A stretch of 64,000 nucleotides of DNA, from contig PNKV01000011.1 of the NCBI GenBank assembly GCA_013822685.1, positions 85,307-149,306 on the forward strand, read 5' to 3'. The notes beneath the pieces were generated by a model. It was not told the origin of the DNA and did no database searches. It saw only the letters and a program-made list of their open reading frames with translations. The translations under genes were made by a program, and so were the position numbers. Shown piece by piece: positions 17,487 through 25,395 of this stretch. Numbering within the stretch: position 1 is the stretch's first letter; each line of letters begins with the position of its first letter. This DNA is from Leptothrix sp. (in: b-proteobacteria) (GTDB taxonomy: Bacteria > Pseudomonadota > Gammaproteobacteria > Burkholderiales > Burkholderiaceae_C).

Positions 17487-17594
17487 CGGACAGGGCAAGC
17501 GGGGCGCAGGACTGCGCTCGTGTCCCCCGAAATGGGCGTAGCCCATTTCTCCTCCTTTACCTCGCTGCGCCCTGCGCCCCGCTTGCCCCGTCCG
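17487..17594. repeat. Hairpin element A: long stem with conserved loop
   Basis: Arms at 17,487-17,510 and 17,571-17,594 pair at 23 of 24 positions (18 perfect at the inner end). The 60-bp loop (17,511-17,570) holds CGCTCGTGTCCCCCG, an inner hairpin AAATGGGC-GTA-GCCCATTT (17,530-17,548), and CCTTTACCTCGCT. The same loop blocks recur in inverse orientation in hairpin C, inside an unrelated stem. The element sits between the biuret-hydrolase-like gene and the ABC ATPase within the operon. It has no T tract, so it is not a plain terminator. Confidence 0.9.
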
Positions 17595-17612
17595 CCGAGC
17601 GGTGCGGTTGGG

Positions 17613-17650
17613 GTGGAGTTGATTGCGGCCAAGGCCGCAATCAACTCCAC
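17613..17650. repeat. Hairpin element B: 38-bp near-perfect palindrome
   Basis: GTGGAGTTGATTGCGGCC at 17,613-17,630 is followed by AA and then its exact reverse complement at 17,633-17,650. The 18-bp stem has almost no loop, so as DNA it could extrude a cruciform and as RNA it would form a long rod. It lies at the centre between hairpins A and C, whose loops are inverted copies of each other, which makes the whole 17,487-17,774 region roughly mirror-symmetric. Confidence 0.92.
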
Positions 17651-17684
17651 TTGGCGGCCCGCCACCATCATCGCCGCCAGCGAA

Positions 17685-17774
17685 GTGGGGTGGGTGGCCA
17701 GCGTAGCGAGGTAAAGGGGAAGGTCGGGCGCAGCCCGGCCGGGGGACACGAGCGAAGCTGGCCACCCACCCCAC
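17685..17774. repeat. Hairpin element C: inverse copy of the A loop in a different stem
   Basis: A perfect 18-bp stem (GTGGGGTGGGTGGCCAGC at 17,685-17,702 with its complement at 17,757-17,774) encloses a 54-bp loop. Read on the minus strand the loop contains CGCTCGTGTCCCCCG, a small GC hairpin, and CCTTTACCTCGCT, the same blocks as in A. The stem sequence shares nothing with that of A. The constant loop in variable but perfectly paired stems is the striking feature. Confidence 0.9.
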
Positions 17775-17815
17775 GTAGCCACCCACAGGCGATCCGGCAT
17801 GCCACCATTGCCTTC

Positions 17816-18511
17816 TCATAGGGTCTCCAGTGCTTTGATGACGGATAGGGAGTCCGACACCGTGCCAAACACACCGCCCTGCATCAACACCATGTTGAAC
17901 GCCGCTGCATGGTTCGCAGGATCAGTCGCACCCGTGCAGTCCGTCATGATCACGCACTCGAAGCCACGGTCATTGGCCTCGCGCATGGTGGTGTGCACGC
18001 ACACGTCGGTGGTGATGCCGGTGAGGATGATGTTCTTGATGCCCTGGGTGTGCAGCAGCATCTCCAGGTCGGTGGCGCAGAAGCAGCCCTTGCCTGGCTT
18101 GTCGATGATGGGCTCGCCTTCGATCGGGTACAGCTCGGGGATGATGTCCCAGCCCGGCTCGCCGCGCACCAGAATGCGGCCACACGGCCCCACGTCGCCA
18201 ATGCCCACGCCATTCGTGCCAATCTGCCTTGAGCGCCAGCGCTTGTTGGCCGGCAGGTCGGTCAGGTCGGGCCGGTGGCCTTCACGTGTGTGGATCACCA
18301 GGATGCCGGCCTTGCGCGAAGCGTCCAGCAGCTTCTTGATCGGCTCGATCGGCGCGCGCGTCATCGACAGGTCGTAGCCCATCTTGTCCACATAACCACC
18401 CACGCCGCAGAAGTCGGTCTGCATGTCGATGATGATGAGCGCGGTGTTCGAAGCCTGCAGGTCGCCATCAAAGGGCCACGCATAGGGTTTGGATTCGATG
18501 GTCAAGCTCAT
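17816..18511 (-). CDS. biuH: Biuret hydrolase-like cysteine hydrolase
   Basis: A 231-residue isochorismatase-family enzyme. The triad segments are Asp in [19 protein letters not shown], Lys in [15 protein letters not shown], and Cys in [23 protein letters not shown]. Extended blocks such as [33 protein letters not shown] and [20 protein letters not shown] closely resemble, from memory, the rhizobial biuret hydrolase BiuH, which turns biuret into allophanate and ammonia. That fits the allophanate hydrolase in the same operon. The start at 18,511 overlaps the formamidase stop by four bases. After its stop comes a 367-bp gap holding the structured element. Substrate assignment is strong but untested. 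Confidence 0.82.
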   Translation of the reverse strand: MSLTIESKPYAWPFDGDLQASNTALIIIDMQTDFCGVGGYVDKMGYDLSMTRAPIEPIKKLLDASRKAGILVIHTREGHRPDLTDLPANKRWRSRQIGTNGVGIGDVGPCGRILVRGEPGWDIIPELYPIEGEPIIDKPGKGCFCATDLEMLLHTQGIKNIILTGITTDVCVHTTMREANDRGFECVIMTDCTGATDPANHAAAFNMVLMQGGVFGTVSDSLSVIKALETL

Positions 18512-19557
18512 GCGGCCTCCTTGAACAAAGACGCTTGTGTGCTGGTGTCCAGCAGATTGGGCTCGTTGCCCTGGAACTCGCGCGTGGGCGCAGCGATGCC
18601 GCACGAGGTGCCGTCGGTGACCACGACCTCGCTGTCCCACGGCAACGCGTATTGGCCCGACACCATGTCCTGCATGAAGGTGTAGGGGCAGTCCTGCGCC
18701 CCGCCCTTCACGGCCGCATAGCCACGGCGGTAGAGCTGGTAGATGTTGTTCTCGACGCCCCAGTTCAGGCGGGCCTCGCGGATCAGGTCGGGGCGGATCT
18801 CGGCGCAGACGATCTCGTCGGGGCGGCCACCGCCTTGCGCGGCCACGGTGCCATCGAAGTTGCACACCATGGCCTCACCCATGGAATCAAAGGTGCCATC
18901 GCTGCCGCACAGGCACACGCTGGCCGTCATCATCAGGTTCTGGAAGGCGTTGGCCTGGTTGGTGATGCTCCAGGCGTGGCGCACCGGCGCGGTGTAGCCC
19001 GCCGTGCGGATCATCAGCTCGGCACCCTTGTAGGCGCACTCGCGCGCCATCTCGGGGAACATGCCGTCGTGGCAGATGATCAGCGAAAGCTTGAGGCCTT
19101 TGGGGCCCTCGATGACGGGGATGCCCATGTTGCCGGGCTCCCAGGGCTCCACCGGCACCCAGGGGTGGAACTTGCGGTAATACAGCTTGAGCGCGCCCTG
19201 GTCGTCAAAGATCAAGCCCGTGTTGTAGGGCATGCCGTGCGGGTTGTGCTCCATGATCGAGAAGCAACCCCAGATCTTGTGCGCGATGCACGCGGCGCGC
19301 AGGGCCGCCACCTCGGGGCCATCCAGCGTCACCATCAATTCCGGCGCCGTGCTCATCGACAGGCCGTGCAGCGAGTATTCCGGGAACACCACCAGGTCCA
19401 TGCCCGGGTAGCTGCGCCGCGCCTTGCCCACCATGTCGACCACGCGCTGCGTTTGCGCGGCCAGCTGCGCCGGGGTCTCGACCACCGGCAACTGCAATTG
19501 CACCAGGCCCACGACCACACCATTGGGCGATTTGTTGAGTCCACTGAGTCCGCTCAT
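18508..19557 (-). CDS. amiF: Formamidase (nitrilase superfamily aliphatic amidase)
   Basis: A 349-residue CN-hydrolase of the AmiE/AmiF group. The Glu-Lys-Cys triad is visible: Glu in [10 protein letters not shown], Lys in [18 protein letters not shown], and Cys in [22 protein letters not shown]. The start [19 protein letters not shown] and the tail with [22 protein letters not shown] and [15 protein letters not shown] match formamidase AmiF more than acetamidase AmiE. The reaction would give formate and ammonia from formamide. It is translationally coupled to the biuret-hydrolase-like gene. A broader short-chain amide range is possible. Confidence 0.9.
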   Translation of the reverse strand: MSGLSGLNKSPNGVVVGLVQLQLPVVETPAQLAAQTQRVVDMVGKARRSYPGMDLVVFPEYSLHGLSMSTAPELMVTLDGPEVAALRAACIAHKIWGCFSIMEHNPHGMPYNTGLIFDDQGALKLYYRKFHPWVPVEPWEPGNMGIPVIEGPKGLKLSLIICHDGMFPEMARECAYKGAELMIRTAGYTAPVRHAWSITNQANAFQNLMMTASVCLCGSDGTFDSMGEAMVCNFDGTVAAQGGGRPDEIVCAEIRPDLIREARLNWGVENNIYQLYRRGYAAVKGGAQDCPYTFMQDMVSGQYALPWDSEVVVTDGTSCGIAAPTREFQGNEPNLLDTSTQASLFKEAA

Positions 19558-19578
19558 GCCGTGCTCCTTGTTCAGCTG

Positions 19579-20502
19579 TCAACGTGACACGTTCAATTCC
19601 ATCGGGGCGCCTTGCAGAGACCGCTTGGGCGAGCAGGTCCAGATCAGGATCAGCAAGGTCAGCGCATAGGGCATGGCGTTGAAGAGGTGGTAGCCCGCAC
19701 TGATCCCCACCGATTGCAAGGCTGGGCCCAAGGCCCCTGCGCCACCGAACAGCAAAGCCGCCCACAAGCACTTGATCGGTTGCCAGCCCGCGTAGATCAC
19801 CAGCGCCACCGCGATCAGGCCTTGCCCGCTGGACAAGCCTTCGTTCCAGCTGCCCGGGTAATACAGCGACAGTGAAGCGCCGCCCATGCCCGCGATGAAG
19901 CCACCGGCCATCGTGGCCAGCACGCGCACCGTGTTGACCGAGTAACCCAGCGCCCTTGAGGCATCGCTGCTGTCACCCGCCATGCGCACGATCAAGCCCC
20001 AGCGCGTGTTGGCCATGGCCCAGGCCATCAAGGCCGCCAGTGCCACACCAAGGGGGAACAAGGCATTGATGCGCAAGGCCGCCTGCACCTGCTGCGAATC
20101 GCTCCACCCGCCCAGATCAATCGAGGGGATCTGCGCGGCCTGCGGTTGGATCAAGCCCTTGCCCAGGTAGAAGGCCAGGCCCGCGCCCAGCAGCATCAAG
20201 GCGATGCCGGTGGCGATGTCGTTGACGCCTTTGAGCGAGCACAGCAAGCCGTGCAACAAGGCCAGCAAGGCGCCCGCACAACCCGCGGCCAGCACGCCCA
20301 ACCACGGCGAGCCCGTGAGGTAACTGCCGCCAAAGCCCGCCATGGCCGACAGCACCAGCACGCCTTCCAGGCCCAGGTTGATGCGGCCGGATTTTTCAGT
20401 CAGGCACTCGCCCAGGCTCACGAACAGGAAAGGCGTGCCCACGCGGATCGCGCCGCCCAGCACGGCAATGATCACATCGACCCAGATCGAGGATTCACTC
20501 AT
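19579..20502 (-). CDS. ABC transporter permease (second BMP-type permease)
   Basis: A 307-residue inner-membrane permease of the branched-chain/ribose-type family (BPD_transp_2) with about eight to nine hydrophobic helices. GRINLGLEGVLVLSAMAGFGGSYLTG near residues 38-63 and AGMGGASLSLYYPGSWNEGLSSGQGLIAVALVIYAGWQP near 200-240 are typical of nucleoside-type importers with BMP-binding proteins. It overlaps the partner permease by four bases and precedes the formamidase gene by 21 bases. The permeases would form the channel for the BMP protein's ligand. Confidence 0.9.
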   Translation of the reverse strand: MSESSIWVDVIIAVLGGAIRVGTPFLFVSLGECLTEKSGRINLGLEGVLVLSAMAGFGGSYLTGSPWLGVLAAGCAGALLALLHGLLCSLKGVNDIATGIALMLLGAGLAFYLGKGLIQPQAAQIPSIDLGGWSDSQQVQAALRINALFPLGVALAALMAWAMANTRWGLIVRMAGDSSDASRALGYSVNTVRVLATMAGGFIAGMGGASLSLYYPGSWNEGLSSGQGLIAVALVIYAGWQPIKCLWAALLFGGAGALGPALQSVGISAGYHLFNAMPYALTLLILIWTCSPKRSLQGAPMELNVSR

Positions 20503-21590
20503 GCGGGCACCTGCGACAGGTTGTTGGCCGGGATGCCAGGGCGGCGGGCCAGCAGCTCACCCAGGCGGCCCCGCAAGGCCTCGCTGGCCAAGATCATGAC
20601 GAAGGCAAAGCCTTGCAGCACCAGCACCGAGGCATCGGGCAAATCAAGGCGGCGTTGCAGCAAGCTGCCCGCCGATCCAAAGCCACCAAACAGGATGGCC
20701 ACGGGGATCACGGCCCAGGGGTTGTGGCGTGCCACGAAGGACACCAGGATGCCCGTGTAGCCCAGTCCGGCAATCAAAGAGGCATTGGCATTGGTGTGCA
20801 CCGCCGCCACCTCGATGGCGCCCGCCAGGCCTGCACAAGCGCCCCCCAGGGCACAGGCCGTGATGACGAGGCGGTGGCTGGGCAAGCCCACCAGGCGCGC
20901 GGCCCGCGCATTGCCGCCCACCACCCGCGTGGCAAAGCCGTGCGTTGATCCATACAGCCAGAAGCCCGCGATCACGCAGCAGGCCACGCCCCACACCAGG
21001 CCCCAGTGCACGTCGTAGCCGGGAATCATGCCTAGCAAGATGGCCGGGTCCAGCGGCAAGGTCGAAGGCTTGTTCAAGCTGCTCGGATCACGCATGGGCC
21101 CTTCCACAAAGTGCTTGAACAGCGCCACGGCCAGGTAACCCATCAACAGCGAACTGATGGTTTCATTGACACCGCGGTATTGCCGCAAAGCGCCCACGAT
21201 GCCGATCCACGCGGCGCCCGCCACCGCGCCCGCCAGCAACACCATCACGGTGCCCACGGCCGAAGCTGGCGGCGCAATCAGGTAAGGCAAGCCGGCACAG
21301 GCCAGCCCACCCAGCACCAAGGCGCCCTCACCACCAATCACCATCAAGCCCGCGCGCTGCGGGATCGCCACGCACAAGGCGGTCAACATCAAAGGCGCCG
21401 AGCGCTGCAAGGTGTTCTGCCAAGAGAAGGCATCGCCAAACGCGCCCTTGAACAGCAGCACCCAGGTCTCGGTGGGCGAGGTGCCGCCCAGCCACACAAA
21501 GCCACCGAACAGCAGCACCGCACCCGCCAGCGCCAGGATGGGCAAGGCAATGCTTTCCAAAGCCGACGCCGTTGATGAGGAACCGCTCAT
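20499..21590 (-). CDS. ABC transporter permease (first BMP-type permease)
   Basis: A 363-residue permease of the same BPD_transp_2 family, longer than its partner, as is usual for the pair. Landmarks include IPQRAGLMVIGGEGALVLGGL, GVNETISSLLMGYLAVALF and GGNARAARLVGLPSHRLVITACALGGACAGLAGAIEVA. About nine to ten hydrophobic helices are visible. It starts 12 bases after the BMP gene. It pairs with the downstream permease and the double ATPase at 15,796. Confidence 0.9.
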   Translation of the reverse strand: MSGSSSTASALESIALPILALAGAVLLFGGFVWLGGTSPTETWVLLFKGAFGDAFSWQNTLQRSAPLMLTALCVAIPQRAGLMVIGGEGALVLGGLACAGLPYLIAPPASAVGTVMVLLAGAVAGAAWIGIVGALRQYRGVNETISSLLMGYLAVALFKHFVEGPMRDPSSLNKPSTLPLDPAILLGMIPGYDVHWGLVWGVACCVIAGFWLYGSTHGFATRVVGGNARAARLVGLPSHRLVITACALGGACAGLAGAIEVAAVHTNANASLIAGLGYTGILVSFVARHNPWAVIPVAILFGGFGSAGSLLQRRLDLPDASVLVLQGFAFVMILASEALRGRLGELLARRPGIPANNLSQVPA

Positions 21591-21602
21591 GTGAACTCCC
21601 GC

Positions 21603-22721
21603 TCAGACCTTGCCGATGACGCCTTCGACCAGGTAGTTCATGCCTTCCAGCACCGGGTCGATCTGCTTGATGGTCGTGCCCTTGGCCACAACGACCTTGC
21701 CGGTGTTGTCCTTGATCTCGCCCTTGAAGATCTCGAACTCGTCCTTCAGCATCAGGGCCTTGATGGCATCGGCGTTCTTGCGCGCGGCCTCGGACACGGC
21801 GGGGCCGTAAGGCGAGGTCTTGACGAAGCCTTCCTTCAAACCACCGCGCAGGAAGTTGGGGTGCGGCTTGCCGGTGCGCGCGGCATCGACGATCTGCTTG
21901 TAGGGCGTGACCCAGTTCCACTCGGCGCCCGTGAGGTAGGCGTTGGGCACCAGCTTGGCTTGCGAGGCGTGATACCCGCACACGAACTTGCCGCGTTTGG
22001 CTGCTGTCTCAACGATGACCTTGGGGCCATCGACGTGCATGGTAAACACGTCCACGCCCTGGTCGGCCAAGCTGTTAGTGGCTTCGGCCTCTTTCACCGG
22101 CATCGACCAATCACCCGTGAAGATGACCGAGCAGGTGATGTCGGGGTGCACCGAGCGAGCACCCAGCGTGAAGGCGTTGATGTTGCGCAGCACTTGCGGA
22201 ATCGGCTTGGCCGCCACGAAGCCAATCTTCTTGGACTTGGTGGCGTGGCCGGCGATCACGCCGTTCAGGTATTGGGCTTCATCGATGTAGCCGAAGAAGC
22301 TGCCCACGTTCTTGGGGTGCTTGGCCGCGTCCCACATGCCGCCGCAATGGGCGAAGCGCACATCGGGGTTCTTCTTGGCAACGTCCAGGATATGCGGGTT
22401 GAAGTAACCGAAGGAGGTGGGGAACAGCAGCGTGGCGCCGTCTTGCGAGATCATGCCCTGCATGGTCTTTTGCACGGCCTGGGTCTCGGGCACGTTCTCT
22501 TCGCCCACGATCTTGATGCCGGGCATCTTCTTGATCTCGGAGGCCGCTTCATAGTGCGACTGGTTGTAGCCAAAGTCGTCCTTGGGGCCCACGTAGATCA
22601 TGCCGATGGTGATGGGCTTCTGCGCCAGCACCAGGTCAGACCAACCTGCCATGGCCACGCCGGCCCCGGTGGCGCCCACCGTTTTGAGCCAGGAACGACG
22701 ATTCCAATGATCCAGCGACAT
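21603..22721 (-). CDS. BMP family ABC transporter substrate-binding protein, Tat-type signal
   Basis: A 372-residue periplasmic binding protein and first gene of the operon. The start at 22,721 (AAGGAG upstream) gives a twin-arginine signal, NRRSWLKTVGATGAGVAMAG, with cleavage near VLAQKPITIG. No lipobox cysteine is present, unlike the lipoproteins BmpA/PnrA. The mature part has BMP-family blocks: VGPKDDFGYNQSHYEAASE, FPTSFGYFNPHILDVAKKNPDVRFAHCGG and AKKIGFVAAKP-like KSKKIGFVAAKPIPQVLRN. Classical members bind nucleosides; clustering with biuret and formamide enzymes suggests a small amide or ureido ligand here. Confidence 0.9.
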   Translation of the reverse strand: MSLDHWNRRSWLKTVGATGAGVAMAGWSDLVLAQKPITIGMIYVGPKDDFGYNQSHYEAASEIKKMPGIKIVGEENVPETQAVQKTMQGMISQDGATLLFPTSFGYFNPHILDVAKKNPDVRFAHCGGMWDAAKHPKNVGSFFGYIDEAQYLNGVIAGHATKSKKIGFVAAKPIPQVLRNINAFTLGARSVHPDITCSVIFTGDWSMPVKEAEATNSLADQGVDVFTMHVDGPKVIVETAAKRGKFVCGYHASQAKLVPNAYLTGAEWNWVTPYKQIVDAARTGKPHPNFLRGGLKEGFVKTSPYGPAVSEAARKNADAIKALMLKDEFEIFKGEIKDNTGKVVVAKGTTIKQIDPVLEGMNYLVEGVIGKV

Positions 22722-22765
22722 GCGTTTTCTCCTTGCACCGGCTTGATGCACCGTTGATGTACCAA

Positions 22766-22777
22766 CTGGTATACCAG
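22766..22777. promoter_or_regulatory. GntR/FCD-type operator over the operon promoter
   Basis: CTGGTATACCAG is a perfect 12-bp palindrome 44 bp upstream of the BMP start codon. Read on the minus strand, TTGGGG, an 18-bp spacer and TATACC form a plausible -35/-10 pair, with the -10 inside the palindrome. FCD-type GntR regulators commonly bind TGGTATACCA-like sites, and the operon ends in such a regulator. Repression by occlusion is inferred. Confidence 0.6.
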
Positions 22778-22815
22778 CAACATGTGTGCCACCCCAAGGG
22801 GGTGCGGCGCGCCGA

Positions 22816-23889
22816 TCAGGGCTGGGGAAAATGCAGCGTCTGCGTGGGGAAAGCGATCTCGGCACCGTGCTGCGCCACGATCTTCCCGATCTGCAACAGC
22901 ACGTCTTGCTTGACTTCCTGGTAGGCCACCCAGACCACGGTTTTGGTGAAGGCATAGACCATCACATCCAGCGAAGACGGCCCGAACTGGGTGAAATTGA
23001 CGATCAAGGTCTGCGTGGCATCGATGTCGGGGTGCGCCACCAGCATGGCGCGGATGTCGGCCACGATGGGCGCCACCAGGTCGATGTCGTCATAGCGCAG
23101 GCCGATGGTCTCCTTGATGCGCCGGTGGCTCATGCGCGAGGGGTTCTCCACCACGATGTTGGTGAACACCGAGTTGGGCACGTAGATCGGGTTCTTGTTG
23201 AAAGCGCGCACGCGCGTGTGGCGCCAGCTGATGTACTCCACCGTGCCTTCGATGCTTTTGTCGGGCGAGCGGATCCAGTCGCCCACGCTGAAGGGGCGGT
23301 CCAGGTAGATGGTGAGGCCGCCGAAGAAGTTGGCCAGGATGTCTTTGGCCGCAAAGCCCACCGCGATGCCGCCCACACCACCCAGGGCCAACAGCCCGGT
23401 GATGTGGAAGCCCAGCGTTTGCGCCACCATGAGCACGGCCACCACCAAGGTGAGCAGGCGCGCCAGCTTGCCCAGGGCATCGATGGTGGTGCCATCCACC
23501 TCTTCGCCACGCGCCAGGCGGGCGGCCACGACATGGCGGCTGGCCTTGCCAATGAAGCGCAACAGGAACCACACCACGCAGGCAATCAACGCCACATCGC
23601 GCAAGGCCTGCACCTCGACCATGAAAGGCTCTTCCACATGCCGCTGCAGCACGCGCGCCATGAAGCTCAAGCCCACCACCCACATGGCCACCAGGATGGG
23701 CCGGCGGGCGGTGGAGACCACGGCTTCATCCCACGTGGTGGCCGTGCTCGCCGTCCACCGCGCGGCCTGGCGCAGCAGCACTTGCGCCACCTGGTTCAGC
23801 ACCAGGGTCAGAATGGCGATGGCGATCAAGGAAGCCACCCAGGCATCGATGCCCACGTGGCGGCTCAACCAATCACTGATGGTGTTCAT
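22816..23889 (-). CDS. MscS family mechanosensitive channel
   Basis: A 357-residue inner-membrane protein with four to five hydrophobic segments. The pore helix region, GLLALGGVGGIAVGFAAKDILANFFGGLTIYLDRPFSVGDWI (about 165-210), is the MscS hallmark of Gly/Ala-packed helix followed by the β-domain. The C-terminal part (ISWRHTRVRAFNKNPIYVPNSVF and beyond) is the cytoplasmic vestibule. Such channels release solutes on hypo-osmotic shock. It lies 94 bp upstream of the amide operon's start in the same direction, but the operator between them argues for separate control. Confidence 0.92.
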   Translation of the reverse strand: MNTISDWLSRHVGIDAWVASLIAIAILTLVLNQVAQVLLRQAARWTASTATTWDEAVVSTARRPILVAMWVVGLSFMARVLQRHVEEPFMVEVQALRDVALIACVVWFLLRFIGKASRHVVAARLARGEEVDGTTIDALGKLARLLTLVVAVLMVAQTLGFHITGLLALGGVGGIAVGFAAKDILANFFGGLTIYLDRPFSVGDWIRSPDKSIEGTVEYISWRHTRVRAFNKNPIYVPNSVFTNIVVENPSRMSHRRIKETIGLRYDDIDLVAPIVADIRAMLVAHPDIDATQTLIVNFTQFGPSSLDVMVYAFTKTVVWVAYQEVKQDVLLQIGKIVAQHGAEIAFPTQTLHFPQP

Positions 23890-23929
23890 GCCGCCACTTT
23901 AACAACGGCCCGGTGCCACGGAGGAAACC

Positions 23930-24928
23930 ATGGAATTCAAACCCACGCTGATCAGGACGGCCCTTTGTTTGATCACCATGGCGGCGGCCAGCACTGCCTT
24001 CGCGGGGGGCACCTTCACCTACCGGGGCCTGTGCGATGCATCGGCCGCCGTGGCGCTGGGTGCCGAGCACTTTGTGGTGGCCGACGATGAGCGCAACACC
24101 CTGATGGTCTACCGGCGTGGGCAGGCCGATGCGGTGGATTCGCTGGATGTCTCAAGCTTCTTGGGCACCAAGCCGGGCAAGGAGTCGGACATCGAAGGCG
24201 CGGCGTCCATCGGCCAGCGCACTTACTGGGTGTCATCGCATGGGCGCAACAGCGAGGGCAAGCGGCAGGCGCGGCGCCTGCGCTTCTTTGCCACCGAGGT
24301 GGTTGTTGGCCGCCGCGCCGCGCAATCGGCAAAGCAGCCGCCGTTCAAGCTGGCCACGGTGGGCAAGGCGTATTCGGGCTTGTTGGATGACTTGCTGGCG
24401 GCGCCGTCATTGGCGGGTTTCAAGCTGGCTGATGCGGCCGCCAAAGCGCCCGAGGCGGAGGATGGGCTGAACATCGAAGGCCTGGCCGCCACGCCGGATG
24501 GGCGCTTGCTCATCGGGTTCAGGAACCCCGTGCCCCAGCAGCGCGCTTTGCTGGTGCCGCTGGAGAACCCGGGCGAGGTGATTGAACACGGCGCGCGTGC
24601 TCGCTTGGGTCAGGCGATTCAGCTGGACTTGGGCGGGCGGGGGATTCGCAGCATGGATTGGGTCGGGTCGGCTTACGTGATCGTGGCGGGGCCCACGGCG
24701 GACACGGGGACGTTTGCGCTGTATCGGTGGTCAGGCGAGGCTGGCCAATCGCCGGTGCTGGTGAAGGGTGTTGACTTGAAGGGCTTGCACCCGGAGGCGG
24801 TGTTTGCGGTGCCGGGCGCGCAGGGGGTTCAGGTGTTGAGTGACGATGGGCAGCGCAAGCATCGGGGGCTTGCGTGCAAGGTGTTGCCGCGTGGCTGGCA
24901 AGGGTTTCGGAGTTGGGGGCCGGGGTGA
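23930..24928 (+). CDS. DUF3616 domain secreted protein
   Basis: A 332-residue protein with a signal peptide (LIRTALCLITMAAASTAFAGG, cleavage near residue 26). The remainder reads as a β-propeller-like DUF3616 domain: FVVADDERNTLMVYRRG, SDIEGAASIGQRTYWVSSHGRNSEGKRQ, LNIEGLAATPDGRLLIGFRNP and HPEAVFAVPGAQGVQVLSDDGQ. Its function is unknown; the fold suggests a periplasmic esterase- or binding-type role, which is only a guess. GGAGG lies five bases before the ATG. It is divergent from mscS. The repeat-rich gap follows directly after its stop. Confidence 0.8.
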   Translation: MEFKPTLIRTALCLITMAAASTAFAGGTFTYRGLCDASAAVALGAEHFVVADDERNTLMVYRRGQADAVDSLDVSSFLGTKPGKESDIEGAASIGQRTYWVSSHGRNSEGKRQARRLRFFATEVVVGRRAAQSAKQPPFKLATVGKAYSGLLDDLLAAPSLAGFKLADAAAKAPEAEDGLNIEGLAATPDGRLLIGFRNPVPQQRALLVPLENPGEVIEHGARARLGQAIQLDLGGRGIRSMDWVGSAYVIVAGPTADTGTFALYRWSGEAGQSPVLVKGVDLKGLHPEAVFAVPGAQGVQVLSDDGQRKHRGLACKVLPRGWQGFRSWGPG

Positions 24929-24939
24929 GAGGGCGGAGC

Positions 24940-25195
24940 GCAAGGCTTTTTGGCTTGCGCGCGGGGTTCAAGAGCTCGGTGCGCAAGGCTGTTGAACTCC
25001 GGCTGCGCCCCTTTGAGGGGCGTGGTGCAAGGCTTGGAGCTCGGCACGCAAGGCTGAAGTGCTTGGGACGTGCCCATGAAAGCTTTGCGCGCAAGGCTTT
25101 TTGGCTTGCGCACGGGGTTCAAGAGCTCGGTGTGCAAGGCTGTTGAACTCGGTGGGCGCCCCTTTCAGGGGCGTGTGTGACGTTTGGAGCCCGGC
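24940..25195. repeat. Two direct copies of a ~105-bp repeat, 151 bp apart
   Basis: The segment starting CAAGGCTTTTTGGCTTGCGC at 24,941 recurs at 25,092 and stays alike for about 100 bp, through GGGGTTCAAGAGCTCGGTG, CAAGGCTGTTGAACTC and GCCCCTTTNAGGGGCGT. The short motif GCAAGGCT occurs several more times between. The block lies in the 467-bp gap between the DUF3616 gene and the Gabija-type genes, at the edge of the lower-GC insert. From 25,196 to 25,395 I see no gene or clear structure. The spacing and number of copies exclude a CRISPR array. Confidence 0.85.
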
Positions 25196-25395
25196 GGGCC
25201 GGTAGAAAGCGCTGGTGGCCGGGCATCGGGGACCGGCTCTGGTGGGGCCGGACGTGATGAACGAAGGTGGTGAACTAGGTCCTTCGACCAACGTCGGTCA
25301 CTCGTGGCGCTAGGCCGAATGACCGCTTCGCGTCGATTGCTGCCGACCGCGGACTAAGTTTCACCGTCAGCTATCGGGTCCGAATAGAACACCTG

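Noticed and set aside
15805..17541. 578-codon open frame on the plus strand
   Set aside because: Antisense of the ABC ATPase, which shows two complete sets of ABC motifs.
17487..17594. Ordinary Rho-independent terminator
   Set aside because: The stem is long with a 60-bp loop and no T tract, and its loop is duplicated in hairpin C; this is not terminator architecture.
22722..22815. Guanidine or purine riboswitch ahead of the amide operon
   Set aside because: The 94-bp gap shows a GntR-type palindrome but no riboswitch-like conserved loops.
24940..25195. Repeated short motifs as a CRISPR array
   Set aside because: Only two long copies at a 151-bp period with unequal internal motifs; no regular 28-37-bp repeats with unique spacers and no cas genes.
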